64,000 nt of DNA from Novosphingobium sp. 9. GTDB taxonomy: Bacteria; Pseudomonadota; Alphaproteobacteria; Sphingomonadales; Sphingomonadaceae. The translations under genes were made by a program, and so were the position numbers. Each line of letters opens with the position of its first letter. Position 1 is the stretch's first letter. Below the pieces are notes generated by a model that worked only from the letters and a program-made list of their open reading frames with translations, did no database searches and was not told the DNA's origin. This document shows positions 1 through 8,801 of this stretch, piece after piece. The DNA lies in assembly GCF_025340265.1 (NCBI RefSeq), contig NZ_CP022707.1:1426501-1490500 (forward strand), in the 5' to 3' direction.

Positions 1-287
1 GCTGTCCACGCCTTCGAGCGTACCGTTGAAGAAGCGATAGCCGAAGCGGTGGCAGTGGGCGCGGTAGCCCACCTCGTCGATATTGGCATCGAGCGCGCCG
101 GTGGCGACTTCGTGCAGCAGCGGCTTCCAGATATGGGTGCGGTTGCGCTCGACAAGGATGATGTCGTGATGCTTGCGGCCAAAGCGCTTGCCCAGTTTCG
201 CGGCCAGTTCCAGCCCGGCTGCACCACCGCCGACGATCACGATCTGGGTTTTGCGGGGGCGGTATCGTCGGCCATCGGCAAGCTCAT
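1..287 (-). CDS. NADH dehydrogenase-like FAD/NAD(P) oxidoreductase, N-terminal part (off left edge, apparent frameshift)
   Basis: Only about the first 90 residues are inside the window. The readable frame carries a dinucleotide-binding motif (VIVGGGAAGLELA) followed by ERNRTHIWKPLLHEVATG, the pattern seen near the N-terminus of type II (non-proton-pumping) NADH dehydrogenases, which pass electrons from NADH to quinone at the membrane. That frame has no ATG or GTG before the motif. An ATG at 287 lies in another frame and runs into a stop at about 240. Adding one base in the T4 (249-252) or G5 (255-259) run joins them into a normal start, MSLPMADDTAP then KTQIVIVGGG. I infer a one-base deletion, probably a sequencing error. 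It lies downstream of, and in the same orientation as, the catabolic run at 0.4-7.5 kb, with a 151-base gap. Confidence 0.7.
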
Positions 288-438
288 CGGCTAGAGGGCA
301 GTTACCGGCGCCACGCGAACGCCGGGCACAAGGGGCTCTAGCTCAATGCTTTGCAGATCGTAACGTTCCGGATCGTCCATCCGCGTGCAAACTGTCTCTT
401 CGCAGTTGCAGCATTCGCGGGTGGCGATGCGGGAACCT

Positions 439-1278
439 TCAGCGCTGCGCCTGTTGCAGCAGTCGGCGGGCGCGCTCTACCACCGGGCGGTCCACCATCG
501 CGCCGTCGAGCGCGACGGCGCTGCCGCCTGCCGCCGCATCCGCCGCGACGATCCGGCGCGCGCGGTCCAGTTCGGCTTCGGACGGCGCGAGCGCTGCGGC
601 GACCGGGGCCAGCTGTGCGGGGTGGATGCACATCTTGGCAGTGAAGCCCAGCGCGCGGGCGACGCGCATCGCGGCTTCGTTCAGGGGAACATTGCGGAAG
701 TCGGGCGTCACGCTGTCGACCGGGGCCGCGATCCCGGCGGCGCGGCTGGCAATGGCCAGACGCAGGCGCAGCGGGTCGAAGGCGCGATCCGTGGCGTTCG
801 CGTCGCCCGAGGGCAGGTCGAGGTCGAGCGCAAGGTCGATGGTGCCGATGGCAAGCCGCACCACGCCGGGCACGCGGGCGAGCGCTTCGGGATCGGCAGC
901 GCCCGCGGCGCTCTCGACCAACGCCAGCACCGGCACACGCGCGGCAAGCTCCACCAGCGCCGGGTCGTCGGCGCGGGCCTTGGGCATCATCACGCCGGTG
1001 AGGTTCGGATGCCCTGCGAGCACGGCGTCGGCGGCGAACCATGGCGTGTCCGAGGCATTGAGGCGCACCATCGCGCGGCCGCCCGCATCGAGCCAGCTGC
1101 GCACGGCTTCGCGTGCGGCGTCCTTTTCGGCGGGCGGCACTGCGTCTTCGAGATCGAGGATCGCAAGGTCGGCGCCGCTGCCCCCCGCCTTGTCGAAGCG
1201 GTCGGCGCGGTTGCCGGGCACGAACAGGAAGTGGCGCGCGGCGCTGATCGTCTCGATGACCTGTGCGGTGTCCGACAT
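439..1278 (-). CDS. HpcH/HpaI aldolase / CitE-like CoA-ester lyase
   Basis: About 279 residues, the usual length for CitE-like lyases, which cleave or form C-C bonds in acyl-CoA esters such as citramalyl-CoA or malyl-CoA using Mg2+. Visible family signatures are HFLFVPGNRADRF near residue 13, LAILDLEDAV near 35 (acidic metal region), LVESAAG near 130 (metal-binding Glu) and GTIDLALDL near 155. The start is taken at ATG 1278 (MSDTAQVIE). ATG 1293 is an alternative and would leave 7 bases to the stop of the CoA-transferase upstream. In the sequence as given the frame stays open through the CoA-transferase, simulating a 697-residue fusion. I regard this as a by-product of the frameshift near 1355. 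Co-directional with the CoA-transferase, which suggests activation of a diacid as CoA ester followed by cleavage; the substrate is unknown. Confidence 0.82.
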   Translation of the reverse strand: MSDTAQVIETISAARHFLFVPGNRADRFDKAGGSGADLAILDLEDAVPPAEKDAAREAVRSWLDAGGRAMVRLNASDTPWFAADAVLAGHPNLTGVMMPKARADDPALVELAARVPVLALVESAAGAADPEALARVPGVVRLAIGTIDLALDLDLPSGDANATDRAFDPLRLRLAIASRAAGIAAPVDSVTPDFRNVPLNEAAMRVARALGFTAKMCIHPAQLAPVAAALAPSEAELDRARRIVAADAAAGGSAVALDGAMVDRPVVERARRLLQQAQR

Positions 1279-1300
1279 GCCGGGATTATGCATGGGCCTG

Positions 1301-2433
1301 TCAGACATGGGCAAGGCCGATCTCGGCAAGGATCGCGGCGGTGTGTTCGCCGGGCGCGGGATCGGGTCCATGCGGGCATCGCTCTGGCCGGGGGGAAGCA
1401 GCGCGGGCACGGGGCCTGCTTCGGTCATCACCTCGCGCCAGCGGTTGCGCGCCTCCAGCTGGCGGTGCGACCACAGTCCGGCCATGTCGTTGACGTGGGC
1501 ATTGGCGATCTGCGCCTTGTCGAGCGCGGCCAGAACGTCCTCGGCGGCCATGGCGCCCAGCACTTCCCCGATGATCGCGCCCAGCTCCGCACGGTTGGCA
1601 GAGCGGGCCGAGTTGGGGGAAAAGCGTGGATCGGTCGCAAGGTCCGGCTGGCCGAGGACATGTGCGCAGAACGAGGCCCATTCGCGCTCGTTCTGGATGC
1701 CGAACATCACTTCGCCATCGGCGGCGGGGAAGGGGCCGTAAGGGTAGATCGTCGCGTGGTAGGCGCCGTTGCGCGGCGGCTGCGCGGCGCCTTCGAAGGC
1801 GTAGTACAGCGGGAAGCCCATCCACTCGGCCATCGCCTCCAGCATCGAGACGTCGATGTGGCGGCCCTTGCCGGTGCGCCCGCGCTCGATCAGCGCGGCG
1901 AGGATGTTGGTGTAGGCGTACATGCCCGCCGCGATATCGGCGATCGAGCAGCCCGCCTTCACCACCTCGTCAGGCGTGCCGGTCACCGAGAGGAAGCCCG
2001 ATTCGGCCTGGATCAGCAGGTCGTAGGCCTTGCGGTCGCGGTCCGGGCCGTCCTGCCCGTAGCCCGAGATGTCGCAGACGATCAGGCCCGGATGGGTGTC
2101 CTTCAGGCTGGCGAAGTCGAAGCCCATGCGGCCCGAGGCACCGGGGGCAAGGTTCTGCACCAGCACATCGGCCTTGGCGACCAGACGGCGCAGCGCTTCG
2201 AGGCCGCCTTCCGACTTCAGATCCAGCGCGACGCTTTCCTTCGAGCGGTTGGTCCACACGAAGTGCGAGGCCATGCCGTTGACGCGCTCGTCATAGGCGC
2301 GGGCGAAGTCACCGGCGCCGGGGCGCTCCACCTTGATGACGCGGGCGCCGAGATCGGCCAGCTGGCGCGTCGCGAAAGGCGCGGCGATGGCGTGTTCGAG
2401 GCTGACAACAGTGATGCCTTCGAGCGGGCGCAT
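1301..2433 (-). CDS. Class III (CaiB/BaiF) acyl-CoA transferase, apparent frameshift near its 3' end
   Basis: Family III CoA-transferases move CoA from one carboxylic acid to another through an enzyme-aspartyl anhydride. The start MRPLEGITVVSLEHAIAAP and the stretches VERPGAGDFAR, YGQDGPDRDRKAYDLLIQAE and SIADIAAGMYAYTNILAAL are typical; the Asp of SIADIAAG is the expected nucleophile. The family C-terminus, GEHTAAILAEIGLAHV plus stop, is present but one frame away from the body. One extra base around 1351-1361 restores a 377-residue protein, a normal family length. As given, the frame instead reads on into the CitE-like gene. The gene follows the aldehyde dehydrogenase at 2554 after 120 bases and precedes the lyase, so it probably belongs to the same catabolic operon. 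Confidence 0.85.
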
Positions 2434-2553
2434 GATCGGGTCGGTCTCCGTGGGATAAGGAACGGGCAGGTCAGGAATACAAAGCGCGCCGCCGCCCCGT
2501 GGTGAGTGCTGCCGGGAGGAGAGAGGCTGCACACGGGACGGCGGCGTGTTCCA

Positions 2554-4011
2554 TCACTTGTGGAACATGTAGGTCTTGGTGTTGGTGAATTCGGCGAGGC
2601 CCTCGGCGCCGTTCTCCACGCCCATGCCCGACTGCTTGTGGCCGCCGAAGGGAATGTCGATGCCGTGGATGTGGATCTCGTTGACCCACACGGTGCCGGT
2701 TTCGAGGCGGCGGGCCACGGCGATGGCGGCATCGCGATCGCGGCCCCAGACCGAGCCTGCCAGGCCGAACGGGCTGGCGTTGGCCTTGGCGATCACTTCT
2801 TCCACGTCGTCGAAGGCGACGATCGGCAGGATCGGGCCGAACGGCTCTTCCTGCACGATGCGGCTGTTCTCGGGCGGATTGTCGACCACGGTGATCGGCA
2901 CGAAGTTGCCCGCAAGGCTCTCGTCGATGGTCCCGCCCAGCGGCACCTTGTAGCCGTTCGCCTTCACGTCGGCGAACAGGTCACGCAGCTTGTCGTACTG
3001 CATGCGGTTCTGGATGGGGCCAAGATCGGTACTCTCGTTCATGCCGTTGCCCACGGTCTTGTCCTTGGCGAAGGCGACGAAGGCCTCGACGAACTGCGCG
3101 TGGATCGAGCGGTGAACGTAGATGCGCTTGGAGGCGATGCACCACTGGCCCGAATTGCCGAAGGCGGCCCAGAACAGCGTCGGCACGATGGTTTCCCAGT
3201 CGGCATCGGCCAGCACGATGGCGGCATCGTTGCCGCCCAGTTCCAGCGTGATGCGCTTGAGGTTGGTCGAGCCCGAGGCCATCACCTTCTTGCCGGTGGC
3301 GGTGGAGCCGGTGAAGCTGATCTTGGCGATGTCCGGGTGCTCGGTCATCTGCTGGCCCAGTTCGTTGCCGCCCGAGACGATGTTGAGCACGCCTGCGGGG
3401 AACACCTGTTGCGCGATCTCGCCGAAGCGCAGCGTGCACAGCGGGGTGTAGGGCGAGGGCTTCATCACCATGGTGTTGCCGGTGACGAGGCAGGGCGCGA
3501 CCTTCCACAGGCCCAGCAGCACCGGGAAGTTCCACGGGGTGATCGCACCGACGACGCCGAGCGGGGTGTGATCGACCTCCACCACATGGTCGGGCGTGTC
3601 TTCGAGGATCTCGCGCTCAAGGCGGCGCTTGGCGACTTCGCGGACCCAGAAGATCGCGGCCTCGACTTCGCCCTTGGCCATCGAGTGGCGCGGCTTTCCC
3701 TGTTCGAGTGTCAGCAGCGTGATCAGCTCGTCCTTGTGGGCTTCGAGCGCATCGGCATAGGCCTCGATCATCGCCCCGCGCTCGTCCCAGCTGAGCGCGG
3801 CCCAGGCGGGGAAGGCGGCCTTGGCGGCGGCGATGGCCTCTTCCAGCTGCTCGGGCGAGCCTTCGGGCGCCTGCGCGAAGACTTCGTTGGTGGCCGGGTT
3901 CAGCACGTCGAACGTGCGGTTCGCCTCGATCAGCTTGCCGGCGATCGAGAGCTTGTAGGGAGCGGCGAAGTCCACGCTGACGGGCTTCGCAAGGGTGGTC
4001 TGGTCAGTCAT
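2554..4011 (-). CDS. NAD(P)+-dependent aldehyde dehydrogenase
   Basis: 485 residues, standard for the soluble ALDH superfamily, which oxidises an aldehyde to the acid. The oxyanion/cofactor segment GAITPWNFPVLLGLWK, the general-base Glu in ITLELGGNDAAIV, the catalytic Cys in FGNSGQWCIASKRIYV and the late motif EEPFGPILPIV are all visible. The start is ATG 4011 (MTDQTTLAKP), preceded by AAGGAT. The frame remains open farther upstream, but that part overlaps the alcohol dehydrogenase C-terminus. It follows the alcohol dehydrogenase at 4035 by 23 bases, so the pair probably runs alcohol to aldehyde to acid. A cofactor-phosphate preference cannot be read from the sequence. Confidence 0.9.
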   Translation of the reverse strand: MTDQTTLAKPVSVDFAAPYKLSIAGKLIEANRTFDVLNPATNEVFAQAPEGSPEQLEEAIAAAKAAFPAWAALSWDERGAMIEAYADALEAHKDELITLLTLEQGKPRHSMAKGEVEAAIFWVREVAKRRLEREILEDTPDHVVEVDHTPLGVVGAITPWNFPVLLGLWKVAPCLVTGNTMVMKPSPYTPLCTLRFGEIAQQVFPAGVLNIVSGGNELGQQMTEHPDIAKISFTGSTATGKKVMASGSTNLKRITLELGGNDAAIVLADADWETIVPTLFWAAFGNSGQWCIASKRIYVHRSIHAQFVEAFVAFAKDKTVGNGMNESTDLGPIQNRMQYDKLRDLFADVKANGYKVPLGGTIDESLAGNFVPITVVDNPPENSRIVQEEPFGPILPIVAFDDVEEVIAKANASPFGLAGSVWGRDRDAAIAVARRLETGTVWVNEIHIHGIDIPFGGHKQSGMGVENGAEGLAEFTNTKTYMFHK

Positions 4012-4034
4012 GACTGTATCCTTCAAGTCGAATG

Positions 4035-5138
4035 TCAGGGGCGAACGATAGGCTTCAGAACCACGCCGCTTTCGCTGTCGGCGATGGCCTGGTTGATCTC
4101 TTCGAGCGGGTAGAACTTCACCAGCTTGTCGAAGGGGAACTTGCCCTGGCTCCACAGGTCGATCAGCTGCGGGATGAACACCTGCGGCACGCTGTCGCCT
4201 TCGATGATGCCGCGCACGGTACGACCGAACAGCAGCGTGTTCATGTCGAGGCTGGCGCATACGCCCATGTTGGCGGCGCCGATCAGCCCGCAGGTGCCCG
4301 GAATGCTCAGGGCATCGACGGCCTGTTCCAGCACCTTGGAGACACCGGTGCATTCCAGCGTGAAGTTCACGCCCGCGCCATCGGTGAGCGCGCGGATCGC
4401 CTCGACGGTGTTCTCGCGCCCGCCGTTGACGACGTGCGTCGCGCCCAGTTCCTTCGCCAGTTCAAGGCGCGAATCGTGCAGATCGACGACGATGATCTTG
4501 GTGCAACCGACGGCCGCTGCGGCCATCACGGCGGAGAGGCCGACCGAGCCTGCGCCGAACACCGCGATGGATGAACCCGCATGGGGCTTCAACGCATTGA
4601 GCACCGCGCCCGCGCCGGTGGAGATGCCGCAGCCCAGCGGGCCCATCAGTTCCAGCGGCACGTCCTGCCGGATCTTCACGGCATTGCGCTCGGTGGCGAT
4701 GGCATACGTACCGAAGCTCGACTGGGCGAAGAATGCGGTGCCAAGGTCGTGGCCATGGCAGTCGCAGGTGGACTGGCTGCCGTCCATGCGCGCGCCCTTG
4801 AAGTTGCGGTCGTAGAATTCGCTGCAATAGCCCGGCAGGCCCGAGCGGCAGTTGCCGCACACGCCGCACGAACCGAACGCCAGAACGACATGATCGCCCG
4901 CCTTCAGCGTGGTGACGCCCGCGCCGACCTTCTCGACGATGCCGGCGCCTTCGTGACCGAGCACCAGCGGCAGCGGCACCGGATAGCCCTGATCGCGCAC
5001 GACCATGTCGGTGTGGCACACGCCGGTTCCGACGATGCGCACCAGAACCTCGTCGGCGCGCGGCTCGCCGAAGACCACGTCTTCGACCGAGAGCGGCTGC
5101 GCCTTGTCGCGCGCGATGGCGGCCTTACCTTCCAGCAT
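4035..5138 (-). CDS. Zinc-dependent alcohol dehydrogenase, aryl-alcohol type
   Basis: 367 residues, medium-chain dehydrogenase family. Catalytic zinc ligands appear in GTGVCHTDMVVRD and GHEGAGIVEKVG; the structural-zinc loop is the four-Cys set in SCGVCGNCRSGLPGYC. A nucleotide-binding motif (VFGAGSVGLSAVMAA) sits near residue 200. Length and the DCHGHDLGTAFFAQSSFGTYA region resemble benzyl/aryl-alcohol dehydrogenases (XylB/AreB group), which oxidise a primary alcohol with NAD+. I infer the substrate class from this resemblance only. It is the third gene of the minus-strand run; the aldehyde dehydrogenase follows after 23 bases and an SDR precedes it by 65 bases. Confidence 0.87.
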   Translation of the reverse strand: MLEGKAAIARDKAQPLSVEDVVFGEPRADEVLVRIVGTGVCHTDMVVRDQGYPVPLPLVLGHEGAGIVEKVGAGVTTLKAGDHVVLAFGSCGVCGNCRSGLPGYCSEFYDRNFKGARMDGSQSTCDCHGHDLGTAFFAQSSFGTYAIATERNAVKIRQDVPLELMGPLGCGISTGAGAVLNALKPHAGSSIAVFGAGSVGLSAVMAAAAVGCTKIIVVDLHDSRLELAKELGATHVVNGGRENTVEAIRALTDGAGVNFTLECTGVSKVLEQAVDALSIPGTCGLIGAANMGVCASLDMNTLLFGRTVRGIIEGDSVPQVFIPQLIDLWSQGKFPFDKLVKFYPLEEINQAIADSESGVVLKPIVRP

Positions 5139-5203
5139 CCTTGTTCACTCCGTTTCTTGTTATTTCGGACACCGGGCGCCCCCCTTCGCCCGGCCTATTG
5201 TCT

Positions 5204-5962
5204 TCAGACCGAACGCCCGCCATCGACGGGAAGTTCGACGCCGGTGATGTAGTCCGCCTGCGCAAGGTAGAGCGCGGCTTCGGCCACGTCGTTCGGCTGG
5301 CACAGGCGGCCCAGCGGGATCGAGGCCATGAACTTGTCGCGGTTCTCGGGGGTGTCGGGCACGCCCATGAAGTCGGCCAGCATGCCGGTGACGCCCATCA
5401 CCGGGGCGATCGCGTTGACGCGGATGTTCATCGGCGCGAACTCGACGGCGAGCGCCTTGGACAGCACGTTGGTCGCGCCCTTCGAGCCTGCGTACCACGA
5501 AAGGCCGGGGCGCGGGCGGATGCCCGAAACCGAACCGACGTTCAGGATCACGCCGCCACCGTTGTCGCGCATCGCCGGGACCACCGACTGCACCATCAGG
5601 TAGACGCTCTTGATGTTGACGGCGAGCACGCGGTCGAAGGTCTCTTCGTCCACTTCCAGCGCGGGCTGGTTCTTGTGGGTATACCCGGCATTATTGATGA
5701 CGATCTGCGGCACGCCCAGCTTCTCGACCGTGGTGGCGACCACCGCCTCGATATCGGCGCGCTTGCTGACGTCGGCACGCAGGGCGATCGCGGTGCCTTC
5801 TCCTGCCTCAGCGGTAATAGCGTCGGCGACGGCCTGCGCCTTCTCCAGATTGAGATCGACGATCGCGACCTTGGTGCCCAGCGCGGCGAAGCGATGCGCC
5901 ATCGCCTCGCCGAAGCCGCTTGCCGCGCCGGTAATCAGCGCGACCTTGCCTTGCAGTTCCAT
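5204..5962 (-). CDS. Short-chain dehydrogenase/reductase (SDR)
   Basis: 252 residues, a classical SDR. It has the cofactor motif TGAASGFGEAMA near residue 11, Asp in VAIVDLN (favouring NAD over NADP), NNAG near 90, the catalytic Ser in NVGSVSGIRP and the Tyr-x3-Lys pair in WYAGSKGA. It would oxidise or reduce a hydroxyl/keto group of the pathway intermediate. The substrate is not evident. It lies between the second aldehyde dehydrogenase and the alcohol dehydrogenase, all on the minus strand, which makes co-transcription likely. Confidence 0.88.
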   Translation of the reverse strand: MELQGKVALITGAASGFGEAMAHRFAALGTKVAIVDLNLEKAQAVADAITAEAGEGTAIALRADVSKRADIEAVVATTVEKLGVPQIVINNAGYTHKNQPALEVDEETFDRVLAVNIKSVYLMVQSVVPAMRDNGGGVILNVGSVSGIRPRPGLSWYAGSKGATNVLSKALAVEFAPMNIRVNAIAPVMGVTGMLADFMGVPDTPENRDKFMASIPLGRLCQPNDVAEAALYLAQADYITGVELPVDGGRSV

Positions 5963-6037
5963 CCTCTACTCCTTGGGTATGCCTTGAATTTCGTAGACCC
6001 GGCGTTTGCGACCCGTCGGGCGTATCCGTGTGATCAA

Positions 6038-7486
6038 TCAGCCGTGGTTCAGCACCATCGTCTTGGTCTTGCTGAAGTCATGAAGGGCGGCGAAGCCCTT
6101 CTCGCGGCCATGGCCGCTCTTGCCCGCGCCGCCGAAGGGCAGTTCGATGCCCGCGCCCGCACCGTAGCAGTTCACGAAGACCTGGCCTGCACGCACGCGC
6201 TTGACCATGCGCATCTGGCGCCCGCCGTCGCGCGTCCACACGGCGGCGACAAGGCCGTAGTCGGTGGCGTTGGCGAGGGCCACGGCATCCGCCTCGTCGT
6301 CGAAAGGCAGCACCGTCAGCACCGGGCCGAACACTTCCTCGTTGGCGATCACGTTGTCGCGCGGCACCGGGCCGAGCAGGGTGGGGGCGACGTAGAAGCC
6401 GTCCTTCGCCACGCCCGCATCGAGCTTGCCCCGCGCCAGCACCGGGATGCCGTCCGCCGCCGCCTGATCGAGGAAGCTCTGGACGCGGGCCTGCTGCTTG
6501 GCGGTGATGATCGGTCCGCAGTCGAGGTCCATCTCCGGCGCGCCGACGCGCACTTTCTCGAACTCGGCGGCGAGGCGTGCGACGAACTGGTCGTGCACCG
6601 AGCGCTCGACCAGCAGGCGGCTGCCTGCCGAGCAGGTCTGGCCGCTGTTCTGGACGATGGCCTTGACGATCACCGGGATCGCGGCGTCGAAATCGGCATC
6701 GGCGAAGACGATCTGCGGGCTCTTGCCGCCCAGTTCCAGCGTGCAGGTGATGTAGTGATCGGCGCAGAGCTTCTGGATGATCTGGCCGACCTGCGGCGAT
6801 CCGGTGAACGACATGAAGTCCACTCCGTGATGCGCCGCCAGCGCTGCGCCCGCCGTGGCGCCGCGTCCGGTCACGATGTTCAGCGCGCCCTCGGGGAAGC
6901 CTGCTTCGGCGGCCAGTTCCACCAGTCGCAGCGCGCTGGCCGAAGCGTCCTCGGCAGGCTTGAGCACCGTTGCATTGCCCACCGCGAGCGCAGGGGCGAG
7001 GGTGCGGCCGAACATCTGCGCGGGATAGTTCCACGGCAGAATATGACCGGTGACGCCGTGCGGTTCGTGGATCACGCCGACGTGATAGCCCGAAAGGTAG
7101 GGAATGGTCTCGCCGTGTAGCTTGTCCGCCGCGCCGCCGTAGAACTCGAAGTAGCGGGCGAGCGCGACGATATCGGCATCGGCCACGCTCTTGGGCTTGC
7201 CGGTGTCGCGCGCCTCGATGGCGGAAAGCTCGGCGGCGTTCGACAGGATCAGATCGCCCAGACGCGTCAGCATCCGCCCGCGCTCGGTGGCGGTGGTGCG
7301 GCCCCAGGCACCCTCGTCGAAGGCCTTGCGCGCGGCGCGCACGGCCAGATCGACATCGGCCTCGGTGCTGTCGGGAATTTCGCCATAGCTCTTGCCGGTG
7401 GCAGGCTCGATCACCGGCAGGCTCGCGTCGGTCTGCGGATCGACCCAGGCGCCGCCAATGAAATTGCGGCTGAAATCGACTTTCAT
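6038..7486 (-). CDS. NAD+-dependent aldehyde dehydrogenase, betaine/vanillin-type
   Basis: 482 residues after choosing ATG 7486 (MKVDFSRNFIGGAW), which has GGAGG at a good distance; the ATG two codons earlier sits too close to it. Motifs: ILPWNYPAQMFGRTLAPAL, general-base Glu in CTLELGGKSPQIV, catalytic Cys in IVQNSGQTCSAGSRLLVER, and NEEVFGPVLTVLPF. First gene of the presumed operon, divergent from a LysR gene with 106 bases between, so it probably sits directly behind the regulated promoter. Two ALDHs in one operon suggest two aldehyde substrates or two successive oxidation steps; which is not decidable here. Confidence 0.9.
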   Translation of the reverse strand: MKVDFSRNFIGGAWVDPQTDASLPVIEPATGKSYGEIPDSTEADVDLAVRAARKAFDEGAWGRTTATERGRMLTRLGDLILSNAAELSAIEARDTGKPKSVADADIVALARYFEFYGGAADKLHGETIPYLSGYHVGVIHEPHGVTGHILPWNYPAQMFGRTLAPALAVGNATVLKPAEDASASALRLVELAAEAGFPEGALNIVTGRGATAGAALAAHHGVDFMSFTGSPQVGQIIQKLCADHYITCTLELGGKSPQIVFADADFDAAIPVIVKAIVQNSGQTCSAGSRLLVERSVHDQFVARLAAEFEKVRVGAPEMDLDCGPIITAKQQARVQSFLDQAAADGIPVLARGKLDAGVAKDGFYVAPTLLGPVPRDNVIANEEVFGPVLTVLPFDDEADAVALANATDYGLVAAVWTRDGGRQMRMVKRVRAGQVFVNCYGAGAGIELPFGGAGKSGHGREKGFAALHDFSKTKTMVLNHG

Positions 7487-7553
7487 GTTCATCCTCCGGG
7501 TGGGCGTCGTCTCGCCTCGTCTGATGTCGGGATAGCCAGTCCTCGCCATATGG

Positions 7554-7585
7554 TCTAATAGCGGTTTCAGTAGATTTCGATTAGA
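7554..7585. promoter_or_regulatory. Candidate LysR operator in divergent promoter region
   Basis: Between the divergent ALDH and LysR genes, TCTAAT (7554-7559) and ATTAGA (7580-7585) form an inverted repeat with a 20-base spacer. LysR regulators usually bind such interrupted dyads next to their own gene. The site is inferred from position and symmetry only. Confidence 0.35.
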
Positions 7586-7592
7586 TCTGGAT

Positions 7593-8480
7593 ATGGAACT
7601 CAGGCACCTTCGCTATGCCCTCGCCGTGGCCGAGGATCTGCACTTCACCCGCGCCGCGCAGCGCCTCGGCATCGCGCAGCCGCCGCTCAGCCAGCAGATC
7701 AAGGCGCTGGAGAGCGAACTGGGCACCCAGCTGTTCCACCGCCTGACGCGCGGGGTGGAGCTGACCGAGGCGGGGCGCGCCTTCATGCCCTATGCGCAGG
7801 CCGCGCTCGCCGCTGCCGATCAGGCGATCCACGCCGCCAGGCGCGCCGCGCGGGGCGAGATCGGTGGCCTCTCGATCGGCTTCACCAGCTCGGCCTCGTT
7901 CAACCCGATGGTCCCGCGCATCATCGGGCGGTTGCGGGAGAGGCACCCCGACCTTGCGATCACGCTGGTCGAGCAGACCACCGTGCGGCTGCTGGAAGCG
8001 CTGGAGGACGGCAGCCTCGACGTCGCCTTCCTGCGTCCGACGCTGGGCGAGACCGACGGCCTCGTCACTCGCCGCCTGCCCGACGAGGCGCTGTGGGTGG
8101 CGATGCCCGCGCGGCACCGGTTGGCGGGGCGGGCGGAAGTCGATCTGGTCGATCTGGCGGGCGATCCCTTCATCCTCTACCCGCGCAGCAACGGGCGCCT
8201 GCTTTACGACAGCATCATCGCCGCTTGCCGCAACGCCGGATTCTCGCCTCGCATCGCGCAGGAGGCGCCACAGATGGCCTCGACCGTGAACCTCGTCGCG
8301 GCGGGCGTGGGCGTGGCGCTGGTGCCCGAATCGATGTGCCAGCTGCACACGCAGGGCGTGACTTACGCGCGCATCGCCGGAGACGGCCCCCGCGCCCAGA
8401 TGGTCGTCGCCCACCGCCGCGTCGGTGCGCTCAGCCCCGCCGTGCGCAACTTCATCGCCTGCGTGACGGCGGAGGGGTAG
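7593..8480 (+). CDS. LysR-family transcriptional regulator
   Basis: 295 residues. The N-terminal winged helix-turn-helix is clear: MELRHLRYALAVAEDLHFTR, then AAQRLGIAQPPLSQQIKALE. It is followed by a LysR substrate-binding domain (GFTSSASFNPMVPRI, FLRPTLGETDG, VAAGVGVALVPESMC). The N-terminal pattern is close to the CatR/BenM/CbbR-like group that controls aromatic and acid catabolism. It is divergent from the minus-strand catabolic run starting at 7486, the usual arrangement for a LysR activator and its target operon; the inducer is unknown. Confidence 0.9.
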   Translation: MELRHLRYALAVAEDLHFTRAAQRLGIAQPPLSQQIKALESELGTQLFHRLTRGVELTEAGRAFMPYAQAALAAADQAIHAARRAARGEIGGLSIGFTSSASFNPMVPRIIGRLRERHPDLAITLVEQTTVRLLEALEDGSLDVAFLRPTLGETDGLVTRRLPDEALWVAMPARHRLAGRAEVDLVDLAGDPFILYPRSNGRLLYDSIIAACRNAGFSPRIAQEAPQMASTVNLVAAGVGVALVPESMCQLHTQGVTYARIAGDGPRAQMVVAHRRVGALSPAVRNFIACVTAEG

Positions 8481-8603
8481 GGGAGAGGGGGCTCCATTGC
8501 ATGCGCCTCCCGCCACCCTCGCCCAGCCTGAGCGGGGGAAGTGTGTGGGGCGGAGAACTGCGGTAAGCAGGGCGTTCGGAATTGAAGCCAAGGCTGCACG
8601 GCG

Positions 8604-8726
8604 CGTCCCTCGTTTCGTCATTCCCGCGCAGGCGGGAATCCAGATCCACGCCCTCGACCGGATCGGACGCTGCCGGGTTACGCCAGCTGGATCCCCGCCT
8701 GCGCGGGGATGACGAAACGAGGGACG
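8604..8726. repeat. REP-like palindromic element
   Basis: Two 40-base arms (8604-8643 and 8687-8726) are near-perfect inverted copies separated by 43 bases. Each arm contains its own smaller palindrome (TCCCGCGCAGGCGGGA on the left). Extragenic elements with a GTCATTCCCGCGCAGGCGGGA-type core are common in Proteobacteria and resemble REP/BIME units mobilised by RAYT transposases. It occupies most of the 321-base gap between the LysR gene and the next CDS; I see nothing else in that gap. Confidence 0.8.
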
Positions 8727-8801
8727 GAAGCGCTTTCCTTGACGAGAATTTTGAAGCTAAGCTGAGGGTATTTAACCGCTACCCGGAATGCATCGCCATC
8801 T

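Noticed and set aside
385-2505. Long plus-strand open frame opposite the CoA-transferase/lyase genes, and similar frames at 2506-4113, 5141-7120 and 55841-58063
   Set aside because: They are antisense to genes with clear motifs, have no family signatures and are rich in Arg, Gly, Ala and His, as expected for shadow frames in high-G+C DNA.
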